Numbered from the stretch's first letter, positions 34,456-43,265 are shown. The stretch: DNA of 47,487 nt from Caloramator australicus RC3 (GCF_000297115.1 NZ_CAKP01000024.1:1-47487), one strand, 5' to 3'. A program made the numbers and translations. Notes: generated by a model not told the origin, from the sequence alone.

Positions 34456-35616
34456 TTAAAAAAGCATTTTAACTCCATCATCTATTCGGCTTATATAGAA
34501 ACTTGGAGATATATTTGTTATTTCTTTATATTTTACTTCTACCTCTTTAATAAATTCCTCCAACAATTTGTTTTCCACAATTGCTATCCCACATCCACCA
34601 AAGCCTGCTCCGGTCATTCTTGCACCTATGCAGCCTTCAAATTTTAATGCTGCTTCAACTATCGTATCTAAATGCAGTCCAGTTACCTCATAATCATTTT
34701 TTAATGATTCATGGGATTTTACAAGAAGTTTCCCAAATTCTTTTATATTACCACCCTTCAAAAACTTAATCGCCTCTTTTACTCTTTGATTTTCAGTTAT
34801 AACATGTCTTGCCCTTGTTTTTAAAAGGTTATCCTTTAAAAGCCCTAAATCTTCTAAAGTAGCATGGCAAAGGTTTTCTATTTTCTTATAATCATTTATA
34901 TGTTTTAAAGCCATCTCACATTCATATCTTCTTTCGTTGTATTTTGACTCAGATAATTCCCTTTTTTTATTTGTATTCATTATTACTAATGTATACCCCT
35001 TTAAATCCACAGGAACATATTCATATTCTAACGTGTTACAATCAAGGAGTATAGCATGATCCCTTTTACCCATAGCCACAGAAAATTGATCCATAATGCC
35101 GCAATTTACACCTATAAATTCATTTTCCGCCCTTTGACAGATTAAAGATAGCCAAACTCTATCTATTTTATCCCCCAATATTGGATATAACATTATATAG
35201 CCAGTTAAAACCTCTAATGCTGCTGAACTTGAAAGGCCAGCTCCGTCCGGCAAAGTGGATTCTAGGTATATATCAGCACCTTTAAGATTATATCCCTCTT
35301 CTTGAATGTATTTAATAACTCCCTTGGGGTAGTTTCCCCATCCATCCTCTTCCTTGAACTGAATATCATTTAAAGTAAATTCTACTTTGTTAACCATGTT
35401 TTTTGAAACCAATCTTACTTTTTTATCCTCCCTATATCCAACAGCAGCATATATCCCAATAGAAAGGGCACAGGGGAAAACTAATCCGCCGTTATAGTCT
35501 ATATGCTCACCAATTAAGTTAACTCTTCCCGGTGAGAAAAAATATTGAATATCACCTCTTGTCCCAAAGTTTTTCTCAAATCCTTCCTTTAAAAGTGACT
35601 TGTCCAAGAAACTCAC
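34456..35616 (-). CDS. galK: Galactokinase
   Basis: GHMP kinase of 386 residues that phosphorylates galactose with ATP to galactose-1-phosphate. Motif 1 GRVNLIGEHIDYNGG (30-44) is the galactokinase signature, motif 2 is PDGAGLSSSAALEV and motif 3 GARMTGAGFGGC. The MDQF block with catalytic Asp lies in VNCGIMDQFSVAMG. Its ATG overlaps the galT stop by four bases, so translation is coupled. Part of a galT-galK unit with its own operator-controlled promoter. galE and galM proper are not adjacent, though a GalM-like protein is upstream. Confidence 0.97.
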   Translation of the reverse strand: MSFLDKSLLKEGFEKNFGTRGDIQYFFSPGRVNLIGEHIDYNGGLVFPCALSIGIYAAVGYREDKKVRLVSKNMVNKVEFTLNDIQFKEEDGWGNYPKGVIKYIQEEGYNLKGADIYLESTLPDGAGLSSSAALEVLTGYIMLYPILGDKIDRVWLSLICQRAENEFIGVNCGIMDQFSVAMGKRDHAILLDCNTLEYEYVPVDLKGYTLVIMNTNKKRELSESKYNERRYECEMALKHINDYKKIENLCHATLEDLGLLKDNLLKTRARHVITENQRVKEAIKFLKGGNIKEFGKLLVKSHESLKNDYEVTGLHLDTIVEAALKFEGCIGARMTGAGFGGCGIAIVENKLLEEFIKEVEVKYKEITNISPSFYISRIDDGVKMLF

Positions 35617-36599
35617 TCCTTTTTGCTGCCAATGAATTTTTCAAGGGCCCTTCTTAAATTTTCTGCAGCCTCCTCAACAGCCATAGTGTTTGCTGCTGCC
35701 CATGCCCCCATTTCAGATGAAGCATAAAACTTTAATTTATCCTTATCCCTAAGGGGAGGATAGAACTCTATATGGAAGTGATAATACTTTTCTGAGTCCT
35801 TGTATTCCTCTGAATTAACAGGCGTTTGATGAATACACATCATGTAGGGGAAGAGTCTATCAAATAAGGAATCAAAGGCCCCGGTTATATTCTTTAACAT
35901 CTCTGCAAGGTCCCATTTTTCTTTATCTGTAAACTCAGTAAAGTTTCCTTTATGGGCTTTGCTTACTATAAAAACGCCGTAGGGATAGTCAGTAAAGAAG
36001 GGAATATAGGCTAAAAAACTATCATTCTCGTAAATTATCCTTTCCTTAAAGTCAGTTTCCTCTTCATTCATCTGGCAAATCATGCATTTACCTTTTTCAA
36101 AGTAGTATTCCTTACAACTATCAAGTTCAACCTTTAGCTTTAGTGGAACAAAGGGGTATGCATAAAGCTGTCCATGGGGATGGGGCATGGTAACTCCCAC
36201 CTCTTCCCCTCTGTTTTCAAACTCAAAAATATACTTTATTTTCTCATCTTTAGAAATCTCCCTAAATCTTTCAGTCCAAAGGTTAACAAGCTTATATATA
36301 TGCTCTACCGAAAGCTCAGGCAGTGTTTTAGTGTGCTCAGGAGAATAAAGTATTACTTCACATTTTCCATAATTTTCAGCTACACGATAAAGCTCCGAAC
36401 CCTCAACATCGGGTTTATCCGGATTAAGCTTTAGTGCTGGAAAGTCGTTATCATATTTTAAAACATCATAATGCTCAGGAACCCTTCCTGAACCTGGACA
36501 AAAGGGGCACCAATCCTTTGGCATGTTTGGACGTGCTTGTCTATTTGAAGCAACCATTGTCCATGTTTTTAAAAGAGGATTCCATCTTAATTCCGACAT
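35613..36599 (-). CDS. galT: Galactose-1-phosphate uridylyltransferase
   Basis: HIT-superfamily GalT of 328 residues exchanging galactose-1-phosphate with UDP-glucose. The active-site histidines lie in MPHPHGQLYAYP (HPHGQ at 140-144). Zinc-type cysteines are CPFC (31-34) and KCMIC, and YHFHIEFYPP is the late His motif. It is of the enterobacterial/thermophile type 1 family, not the Firmicutes-specific GalT2 family. ATG follows GGAGGGG. It is transcribed from a strong promoter with a perfect 16-bp operator, and a roughly 100-base leader precedes the start. Confidence 0.96.
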   Translation of the reverse strand: MSELRWNPLLKTWTMVASNRQARPNMPKDWCPFCPGSGRVPEHYDVLKYDNDFPALKLNPDKPDVEGSELYRVAENYGKCEVILYSPEHTKTLPELSVEHIYKLVNLWTERFREISKDEKIKYIFEFENRGEEVGVTMPHPHGQLYAYPFVPLKLKVELDSCKEYYFEKGKCMICQMNEEETDFKERIIYENDSFLAYIPFFTDYPYGVFIVSKAHKGNFTEFTDKEKWDLAEMLKNITGAFDSLFDRLFPYMMCIHQTPVNSEEYKDSEKYYHFHIEFYPPLRDKDKLKFYASSEMGAWAAANTMAVEEAAENLRRALEKFIGSKKE

Positions 36600-36708
36600 C
36601 CTACCCCTCCTATCTAACTCACATAATTTATATTTTCATCTTATAGAGCTTTGCAAAATTTTTAGCCTAATAATTGCAAGCATATATGATATTTTGTCTA
36701 ACCTCTAT

Positions 36709-36759
36709 TAGAAAACGTTTTCTATTATCATTATAAACCACTATCCTATTATTTGTCAA
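36709..36759 (-). promoter_or_regulatory. galTK promoter with perfect 16-bp palindromic operator
   Basis: On the minus strand TTGACA (36754-36759) and TATAAT (36730-36735), both consensus, are 18 bases apart and partly inside the end of the GalM-like gene. Five bases after the -10 lies TAGAAAACGTTTTCTA (36709-36724), a perfect palindrome with the central CG of LacI-family operators. Repressor there would cover the transcription start. Confidence 0.88.
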
Positions 36760-37612
36760 TTATGCTATATAATTCTCCATCAAAAATTTCCCATTCTTCA
36801 ATATGTTCTATATATTCATCGGGTTTTATCCTTTTTAAAGGCGATAATGTTTCCATCTCAAGCATAAAGTTGTTTGTATATGTTTCGTAGGATACTCCAA
36901 AATCAGGGTAAGCTTCTTCTTCTACATGTTGATATCTTTTTACAAAGGTTACTCCATGGTTTATATATGCTGCCCATCCAGATTGGTTGTTTAATCCTAT
37001 TTTAAAGGGAACAATAGCATTTTCATCCTGCCTTATAGTTATATATTTTTCTCCCCAGGTAACTCTTTTATCGTTTAGCCTTGTATATGGCCATATTGCT
37101 ATATTCATATTAGGTAAAAGTTCTGTATCCTTAGTGTTAACAGGAATTATCTCAACTCCTCCTTTGTCCATAACAGTAAGGGCCCAAACTGAAAGTTCGA
37201 TATCCCATGCGTTTTTATTTATAATCCTATGGACAACCTTTACCTTGCTTTCAATTTCATCTAAAATTATCTCCATCTCTTTAATAACTTGTCTCCATTT
37301 TTCATAAACTGAAACCTTAATTCCGCCTTCTATTTTCTCATAATCAACAGGGTAATTATCTGGATAATAGGTTCTTGGGTTTGCCTCTGGAGAATGCCAT
37401 AGCCTATGGCCTCCATATATATACCAATATTCATCCCCAGACTTTACTTTAAACTCTGTGTTTTCACAAAATAAATTCTCTCTTCCCTTAAAACCAAACC
37501 TTATAATCCTTGGCCCAACATCTAAAGTTACTAAAAGATCGCACTTTTCGTTTGAAAGCTCAAGGCATCGTCCTAAACTTTTGTAACTTATTTCTTTTAC
37601 TGTGACACTCAT
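36749..37612 (-). CDS. DUF4380-type protein, galactose-mutarotase-like fold
   Basis: Cytosolic 287-residue beta-rich protein. The conserved GGHRLWHSPEANPRTYYPDN block (about 67-86) is a DUF4380-like signature. The fold is expected to be the aldose-epimerase supersandwich, but the classical GalM active-site histidine pair is not clearly in place, so mutarotase activity is a guess. It lies directly upstream of galTK and has the gal-type operator between its start and the upstream terminator, so it belongs to the galactose regulon. ATG follows AAAGGGGG. It may convert or sense a sugar arising from galactoside breakdown. Confidence 0.7.
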   Translation of the reverse strand: MSVTVKEISYKSLGRCLELSNEKCDLLVTLDVGPRIIRFGFKGRENLFCENTEFKVKSGDEYWYIYGGHRLWHSPEANPRTYYPDNYPVDYEKIEGGIKVSVYEKWRQVIKEMEIILDEIESKVKVVHRIINKNAWDIELSVWALTVMDKGGVEIIPVNTKDTELLPNMNIAIWPYTRLNDKRVTWGEKYITIRQDENAIVPFKIGLNNQSGWAAYINHGVTFVKRYQHVEEEAYPDFGVSYETYTNNFMLEMETLSPLKRIKPDEYIEHIEEWEIFDGELYSIIDK

Positions 37613-37625
37613 AATAATCCCCCTT

Positions 37626-37641
37626 TAGAAAACCTTTTCTG
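37626..37641 (-). promoter_or_regulatory. gal-type operator before the GalM-like gene
   Basis: TAGAAAACCTTTTCTG lies 14 bases upstream of the start codon, close to the Shine-Dalgarno sequence. It matches the galT operator at 14 of 16 bases. The -10 is probably TATATT (37652-37657); no good -35 is visible, as that region is also the terminator of the gene before. Confidence 0.7.
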
Positions 37642-37644
37642 TAT

Positions 37645-37679
37645 TGTTAAAAATATAAGCTCGTGAAGCAAGCTTATAT
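37645..37679 (-). terminator. Terminator of the 248-aa gene
   Basis: ATATAAGCT (37653-37661) pairs with AGCTTATAT (37671-37679), loop nine bases. On the minus strand TTTTTAA follows. It contains the stop codon of the unknown gene and separates it from the gal regulon. Confidence 0.75.
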
Positions 37680-38420
37680 ATTCTTCAAAATAATCTCCAA
37701 AAGCTCCCTTATATCCTTATTATGCTGCTCTGAAGCTAAGGCAAAGGATATTAAAACCTTCTCAAATATATTAATATTATTCTCATCAGCAATCCATGCA
37801 TAAATATTTTCTTGCTTCTTTTTCAATATCTTAAAGTATGGGCAGACATAAATCATACTTTGGTATCCTGCTGCAAGCTGCATCTGTTTTCTTTCCATTT
37901 CAATAAAATAGTCTTTATCTTCAAGGATTGCTAAAGGAAGAATCCTTTTAAATATTTTAAATTCATCAAATAAAACCATATCGGTTTTTTCACCTAAAAT
38001 AGGGAAATTATCAAGATAATTTTTGCTTTCATAAATTTCTTCTGTTAGGTTGATAATCCTTTCTATATCAGAAGTCCTTAAAAAGCCTAAATCCAGTGCA
38101 TATTTTATAATCACCATAAGCTCTGCAGGATACTTTTTTACCCTTTGCCCGTTTCTTTCCCTAATGTAAAGGTAATTATCCCCTTCTAAATGTTGAACTT
38201 TATAGTCACCATCTTTTTTTACCTTTGTATCATATCCAATCTGCCATTCTACATATGCACTATCAACCTTTAAGGCTTCATCGGGCCGTAAAAACCTCTC
38301 CCCCATGTAATTTCTTCTTTCCTTTAATCGTATTTTAGAAGCATTGTTTTTCAGAAAAAAATTAATATGAATCTTGCCCTCCTCAATAGTAATAGTAGGA
38401 TTTATAATACTTTTTGCCAC
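37674..38420 (-). CDS. Unrecognised protein, probable partner of the adjacent DNA methyltransferase
   Basis: 248 residues, soluble, no signal peptide, no family recognised. The N-terminal half is charged and beta-rich (KIRLKERRNYMGERFLRPDE), the C-terminal half helical. Candidate nuclease acids are DEFKIF and DYFIEMERKQ (E-x-E-x-K-like), but no clear PD-(D/E)XK core or other catalytic motif is convincing. GTG start with TTAGGGGGGG five bases before. It follows the methyltransferase gene by 45 bases and shares its strand, and the two are bounded by a terminator. A restriction endonuclease is the simplest guess from context; it could also be a specificity or regulatory protein. Confidence 0.7.
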   Translation of the reverse strand: MAKSIINPTITIEEGKIHINFFLKNNASKIRLKERRNYMGERFLRPDEALKVDSAYVEWQIGYDTKVKKDGDYKVQHLEGDNYLYIRERNGQRVKKYPAELMVIIKYALDLGFLRTSDIERIINLTEEIYESKNYLDNFPILGEKTDMVLFDEFKIFKRILPLAILEDKDYFIEMERKQMQLAAGYQSMIYVCPYFKILKKKQENIYAWIADENNINIFEKVLISFALASEQHNKDIRELLEIILKNI

Positions 38421-38465
38421 AATACCCCCCCTAATATATTATTCTACATAAAAGACAAAAATCCT

Positions 38466-39755
38466 TTATGTTAATTCCTCTTCCATTATCTTTGATAATT
38501 CTATTATGTTTTTATCCTTGTTCTTATCATATATTTTAATAATTTTACTCCAAGGGATTTTTATATCTAAAAGCTTTTGTTTTGATATATTTGGTGTTCC
38601 CGTCCCTATACAGCGCCTTTTTATTTTCTCCTTAAAATTTTTAGTTAAAAAGTATGCACAAAGGGCTATGCTATATTCTTTATTCTTAGGCCTTATAATA
38701 TGAAACCAATCATCGGCAATACTTCCCTTTGTTATTTCATCTATAACTATACACCTTCCCATAGTTCCCTGTCCAACTCTGCAAAATACTATATCGCCTT
38801 TTTGAAGAATATATTTTTCATTTATTTCACCTTTAAAATATAAAATATTATCCTCTAAAAAAGTTCCCCATCCAACATTTTTTGCAGTTATGTAAATTTT
38901 GTCAGTCCTTTCAGTCGTGATCCGTTCCTTTCTTTCTTCTTTATAAAATCCCTTTCCTGAAAAGGCTTCATCAATTAGATCTATAAACTTTACTCCATCG
39001 CTATCTTCATCATAGAAATAATAAAAGGGATTTATGTTATTAATATCTAGTGCTTTTTCAATATATTTTACTTCTATTGGGTTTAATTTAGTGATAAGTC
39101 CAAATTTACATATATCGTTGTTGGGATTATCCCTTTTTATCCCAATTATTATGATAGTCGATGCATTATTTTTAAAAATACCTGGTTCAAGATAAAGAAT
39201 CTCTTTAAGCTGAATTTTTTTATTTAAAAAGTCCCTAACATCCTGAAGATTTGAAGCACCTGCTACACCTAAGGGCAGTATTATCCCCAAAACTCCATTG
39301 GGCTTTAAAAAGTCAATAAATTTTTCCAAAAATAGCACTTCGATTGCTTGAGAATTCTTACCCCTTCCTAACTTAAATCTATTTAAGATGTTTTTATCCC
39401 TAACCCTATTATATTTTGAAGAAAAGGGAGGATTCCCAACAGCCATATCGTATTCTTCGCTTTTATCTAAAGTTAAGGCGTTAAATATTTTTACCCTATC
39501 GATAAAATCAAGGGCTAATAAATTAAAAACCTCCTCATCGATGTCATATCCCTCAAAATTTAAAATCCCCTTATCATTTAGAGAAGTTAAAAAGCTCCCA
39601 TCACCACAGGCTGGGTCTATGGCCTTTATGTTACTAATTTCTCTTCCAAGGTAATATAAACATCTTTCAACAATAAAATTTGAAATTTCTAAAGGTGTAA
39701 AGTATTGCCCATATATCTTTTCCTTTTTATTAAAATGCTTTTGAATTTGGTCCAT
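38466..39755 (-). CDS. Gamma-class N6-adenine DNA methyltransferase with HsdS-like target-recognition tail
   Basis: About 429 residues. The order of motifs is gamma class: GQYFTP (motif X, about 18-23 counting from a start two codons upstream), DPACGDGSFL (I, 49-58), GYDIDEEV and the catalytic NPPF (IV, 110-113). From about residue 260 the tail resembles a type I specificity half: LQKGDIVFCRVGQGTMGRC and GTGTPNISKQKLLDIKIP. It thus joins modification and recognition in one chain, as in M.TaqI-type and type IIG-like enzymes. The first ATG touches its GAGGG, so the ATG two codons later (39753-39755) has better spacing. It lies on the opposite strand from the following dCache gene. The target sequence is unknown. 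Confidence 0.88.
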   Translation of the reverse strand: MDQIQKHFNKKEKIYGQYFTPLEISNFIVERCLYYLGREISNIKAIDPACGDGSFLTSLNDKGILNFEGYDIDEEVFNLLALDFIDRVKIFNALTLDKSEEYDMAVGNPPFSSKYNRVRDKNILNRFKLGRGKNSQAIEVLFLEKFIDFLKPNGVLGIILPLGVAGASNLQDVRDFLNKKIQLKEILYLEPGIFKNNASTIIIIGIKRDNPNNDICKFGLITKLNPIEVKYIEKALDINNINPFYYFYDEDSDGVKFIDLIDEAFSGKGFYKEERKERITTERTDKIYITAKNVGWGTFLEDNILYFKGEINEKYILQKGDIVFCRVGQGTMGRCIVIDEITKGSIADDWFHIIRPKNKEYSIALCAYFLTKNFKEKIKRRCIGTGTPNISKQKLLDIKIPWSKIIKIYDKNKDKNIIELSKIMEEELT

Positions 39756-39860
39756 TTCCATCCCTCTATTATCTTTTTACATTACTTAAATTATATTTTT
39801 TATGTCCCTTTATGTCAAACGGTGAAGCATAACAATACAATATATTAAGAGGTGGTTTGT

Positions 39861-40811
39861 ATGAAATTTATTAAAAAGAATTGTAAAATTTTAAGATATA
39901 TTTTGCTTCTTGTAATATCCATCATTCCAACATTATTTACCAGTGCTTCCTTCTATCGAATAAACATGAATACAAGCATAGAAGGAGTTGCAAAAACTTT
40001 AGAGATACTTGGAAGAAGACAGCTTGTTTCAGTTATAGACTGGATAAACGAATTTTTATATGATCTTAACGCCCTTGCACAATTAAGTGCCTTTCAAAAC
40101 TTAAACATAAATGAATTATCAAAAATAATAGAATACATGAAATTTAATAAACCCGCCTACAGGGAAATATATGTTATAAATTCTAAAAATGAAATACTCT
40201 ATGGATATGCAGCCAATAAAAAAGAGTTTTTAAATTCCTTTGTAATTAAAAATGCCCTGAGCGGAGTTGAAAAAATGTCGGAGGTTACAAAGGTTAATAA
40301 CAAGCTTTATATTGATATCGCAGTTCCGATATTTAGCGAAGATAACTCCATTGGTGCTATATGTGCAAGGATAGACCTTGAATATTTAAACGATCTTATG
40401 AAATCAATAGAAAAGGACGAAACTATAGAATCCTTTATAGTCGATAAAAACGGGCTTTTCCTTACCGATTCAAGACATCTTCCAGATGCTGTAGGTAACC
40501 TTAAAATTGACCTTCAAAGAGTAAAAACAAGCATAGACTTTTCAAAGACTCTAGCTTATAAAGATTATAGGGGGACAGATGTTTACGGATGCTACTTTAA
40601 CGTTAATGACACAGGATGGACGTTAATCGTTCAAAAAGATGCGGACTCTGTAAAAAAACAAAATCAAACCATAATAGATATAGGGAAATACACCTCTCTA
40701 TTTCAGCTTTTAGGACTTTTAGCCCTTAGAAAATTAAAGGAGGATAACACTATACCAAAGGAAATGGCGGATTTGATTGAGGATAATATAAAAAAAGAGA
40801 AAAAGTCCTAA
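39861..40811 (+). CDS. Orphan dCache sensor-domain membrane protein
   Basis: 316 residues. A signal-anchor helix (about 10-32) is followed by an extracellular dual-Cache-like domain (about 35-265): AYREIYVINSKNEILYG, SFVIKNALSG, DIAVPIFSEDNSIGAICARI and DTGWTLIVQKDADSV are the usual order of strands. In chemoreceptors and diguanylate cyclases this is followed by a second helix and output domain. Here only a short SLFQLLGLLAL stretch and a 25-residue charged tail follow, with no HAMP, GGDEF or MA domain. ATG follows AGAGGTGG; an upstream GTG is rejected. It is flanked by terminator hairpins. It may be a truncated receptor or a stand-alone sensor. Confidence 0.75.
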   Translation: MKFIKKNCKILRYILLLVISIIPTLFTSASFYRINMNTSIEGVAKTLEILGRRQLVSVIDWINEFLYDLNALAQLSAFQNLNINELSKIIEYMKFNKPAYREIYVINSKNEILYGYAANKKEFLNSFVIKNALSGVEKMSEVTKVNNKLYIDIAVPIFSEDNSIGAICARIDLEYLNDLMKSIEKDETIESFIVDKNGLFLTDSRHLPDAVGNLKIDLQRVKTSIDFSKTLAYKDYRGTDVYGCYFNVNDTGWTLIVQKDADSVKKQNQTIIDIGKYTSLFQLLGLLALRKLKEDNTIPKEMADLIEDNIKKEKKS

Positions 40812-40819
40812 CAGGACTT
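40803..40819 (+). terminator. Weak terminator of the dCache gene
   Basis: AAGTCCT (40803-40809) pairs with AGGACTT (40813-40819). Only ATATT follows, so termination is likely weak. Confidence 0.4.
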
Positions 40820-40828
40820 ATATTCAAA

Positions 40829-40856
40829 AAGTGGGTGTCTAGAAGACAACCCACTT
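40829..40856 (-). terminator. Terminator of the arc operon
   Basis: AAGTGGGTGTCT (40829-40840) pairs with AGACAACCCACTT (40844-40856), one bulge, directly after the arcC stop. On the minus strand a T run (TTTTTGAATA) follows. Confidence 0.8.
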
Positions 40857-40859
40857 TGA

Positions 40860-41810
40860 TTATCTTGTAACTACTGTTCCAGTTAATCCTTTTAGTGCCT
40901 CCCTTGCCTTTTCAAGGGATGTTATTACAGCCTTTCTTCCTTCCTTTGATTCAGCAAACATAACAGCGGCTTTAACCTTTGGAAGCATTGAACCTGGAGC
41001 AAAATGGCCTTCCTCCATATACTTCTTAGCTTCCTCAACTGTCATTGTATCAAGGTCTCTTTGGTCTGGTTTATTAAAGTTAATTGCAACCTTTTCAACA
41101 GCAGTAAGAATGATAAGCTCATCTGCATCAAGAATTTCTGCTATCTTTTCTGAAGCAAGGTCTTTATCTATAACTGCCGCAACACCTTCTAGTGCTCCAT
41201 CTTCCTTTTGAATAACTGGAACACCGCCACCTCCAACAGTTATAACAACATGTCCTGCTTCAACAAGTGTCTTTACGATTTCCTTTTCAACAACATCTAT
41301 TGGCATTGGTGATGGAACAACTCTTCTCCAACCTCTTCCAGCATCCTCCTTCATAACATAGCCCTTTTCAGCCATAAGCTTTTTAGCCTGTTCTTCTGTA
41401 AAGAAGGAACCTACTGGCTTTGTTGGGTTTTTAAAGCCTGGATCGTTTTTATCAACTACAACTTGAGTTACGATCGCAGCAATGCTCTTATTTATATTTC
41501 TTCTAACCATTTCTTCTCTTATAGCCTGTTGTAGATGGTATCCTATATATCCTTGGCTCATTGCACCGCATTCTGGGAAGGGCATAACAGGGTTGTTTTC
41601 ATTTACTGAGCTTGCCATTTCATAAGTTGCAACAATTTGTCCAACTTGTGGACCATTTCCATGGGCGATTATAACTTCGTGGCCATCTTCGATAAGGTCA
41701 ACTATAGCCTTTGCAGTGTGGTGTGCTGTTTGAAGTTGTGCTTCTGCTGATATATCCTTTGGATTTGCTTGAAGAGCATTTCCCCCTAATGCAACAACTA
41801 TTCTTGCCAT
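40860..41810 (-). CDS. arcC: Carbamate kinase
   Basis: ATP-forming kinase of 316 residues: carbamoyl phosphate plus ADP gives ATP, ammonia and carbon dioxide, the energy-yielding step of arginine breakdown. It begins ARIVVALGGNALQ and carries IAHGNGPQVG, the FPECGAMSQGYIGY block, KPVGSFFTEEQAK and VPSPMP, all family hallmarks. ATG follows AGGAGAGG. Last gene of arcA-arcB-arcD-arcC, 18 bases from arcD, and followed by a good terminator. Confidence 0.97.
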   Translation of the reverse strand: MARIVVALGGNALQANPKDISAEAQLQTAHHTAKAIVDLIEDGHEVIIAHGNGPQVGQIVATYEMASSVNENNPVMPFPECGAMSQGYIGYHLQQAIREEMVRRNINKSIAAIVTQVVVDKNDPGFKNPTKPVGSFFTEEQAKKLMAEKGYVMKEDAGRGWRRVVPSPMPIDVVEKEIVKTLVEAGHVVITVGGGGVPVIQKEDGALEGVAAVIDKDLASEKIAEILDADELIILTAVEKVAINFNKPDQRDLDTMTVEEAKKYMEEGHFAPGSMLPKVKAAVMFAESKEGRKAVITSLEKAREALKGLTGTVVTR

Positions 41811-41827
41811 AAATAAACTCCTCTCCT

Positions 41828-43240
41828 TTATAGTTTAATTTTTCCTAAAGCAATTTGAACTATCATATAAATAGCAATTAAAGCTATTAAAAGACTTATA
41901 ACTTTCTCAGAAGTTGTAAACTTTAATCCTTTCTCCTTTTTAGCAAAATAATAAACTATTAAACCTAAAGCATACATTATAAAGGCTGCTGCAAGATAAA
42001 CAAGTCCTACAGCATATATAACATATAAAGAATAAACTGTAGCTATTAAAGCAATAATTAAATCTGTCCCTTTTAGTTTATCTTCTTTTATAACCTTCAA
42101 AGCATATAAAGCTGAAAAAAGATAGGGTAAAAGTATACATGTGGTTGCCATATAAAATACAGCATAGTATGCATTTTGAAGCTTATCTGATAGTAAGGCT
42201 ACCAAAAACAATTGCGTTACCAAATTAGTTATTATAAGAGAATTAATAGGAACACCCTTTTCATTCTCCTTAGAAAACCATTTTGGCATAACTCCATCCT
42301 TTGCAGCAACGTAGGGTATCTCTGCTGCTAACATAACCCAGCTAATCAAAGCACCAAGTATTGACACTATAAGCCCTATTTTTACTATATATGCTCCGGC
42401 AGGTCCAATTAAAGTTTTTGATAAAACATCCGCTAAAGGCGTTCCGGCTTCAGCAAGTTCCTTTGCAGAAATAACACCCATCGCAATAGTTGAAATAGCT
42501 ACATATATAAGAAGCGTAATTAATAAGCTTAAAACTGTGGCTTTCCCTACTATTTTGGGTGATTCAGCTCTTTCAGATAAGACAACAGCAGCTTCTACTC
42601 CAATAAAGCACCAAAGTATAGTGCCCATTGCTCCTTTTATCTGATTTAAAATCGTAGTTGCTTCACCACTGGAAGCAAGCTTTGTTTTCCATTCTGCAAC
42701 TAAAAAAATATCTGATTTGAATGCGAATATTCCAAACATTATAACCAAAACAAGTGGTAAGAGTTTTGCAACCGTAACTATAGCATTAGCTACGCCGGCA
42801 GATTTTGTTCCTTTAGTCTGAAGATAGTGAACAAGCCAAAGAATCAAAGAAGCAAGTAAAAACGAAACAAATGGTGGCAACTGTCTACCTTCACCTAATA
42901 GGCTGTTAACCGTTTTAAATATCAAAACAAAAAACGCCACATTCCCTAAAAATGCTGAAAGCCAATATCCCCATGCCGAATTAAATCCAACAAAGTCACC
43001 AAAACCAGCTTTAGCATAGGAATAAATTCCACCCTTTAATTCTGGTCTTTTATTTGAAAGAAGTTGAAACACAATGGCAAGAGAAATAACCCCTATTCCT
43101 CCTATTAACCAAGCCAAAATAGTTGCCTGCGGATTTGATGTTGATATAAGGTCTGTTGGACTGTTAAATATTCCTCCTCCAATCATCGAACCAATTCCAA
43201 GAAGAACTAATAGTCCTAAACCAAGTTTTCTGTCGCTCAT
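41828..43240 (-). CDS. arcD: APC-family arginine/ornithine antiporter (ArcD-type)
   Basis: Membrane transporter of 470 residues with about 12 hydrophobic segments. The N-terminal GIGSMIGGGIFNSPTDLI is the APC consensus helix 1 with the unwound GxG. It exchanges arginine for ornithine in this operon, inferred from its place between arcB and arcC. The other ArcD type (DUF3360-like/ArcD2) is not seen. ATG follows AAGGAG by seven bases. A stem-loop lies between it and argF (43266-43282). Confidence 0.9.
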   Translation of the reverse strand: MSDRKLGLGLLVLLGIGSMIGGGIFNSPTDLISTSNPQATILAWLIGGIGVISLAIVFQLLSNKRPELKGGIYSYAKAGFGDFVGFNSAWGYWLSAFLGNVAFFVLIFKTVNSLLGEGRQLPPFVSFLLASLILWLVHYLQTKGTKSAGVANAIVTVAKLLPLVLVIMFGIFAFKSDIFLVAEWKTKLASSGEATTILNQIKGAMGTILWCFIGVEAAVVLSERAESPKIVGKATVLSLLITLLIYVAISTIAMGVISAKELAEAGTPLADVLSKTLIGPAGAYIVKIGLIVSILGALISWVMLAAEIPYVAAKDGVMPKWFSKENEKGVPINSLIITNLVTQLFLVALLSDKLQNAYYAVFYMATTCILLPYLFSALYALKVIKEDKLKGTDLIIALIATVYSLYVIYAVGLVYLAAAFIMYALGLIVYYFAKKEKGLKFTTSEKVISLLIALIAIYMIVQIALGKIKL

Positions 43241-43265
43241 AATATCGACTCCTTATTTAATTTAA

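Noticed and set aside
40829-40856. An IS end, since it contains AGACAACCC like the IS repeats
   Set aside because: It is fully explained as one arm of the arcC terminator, is not near a transposase and has no partner.
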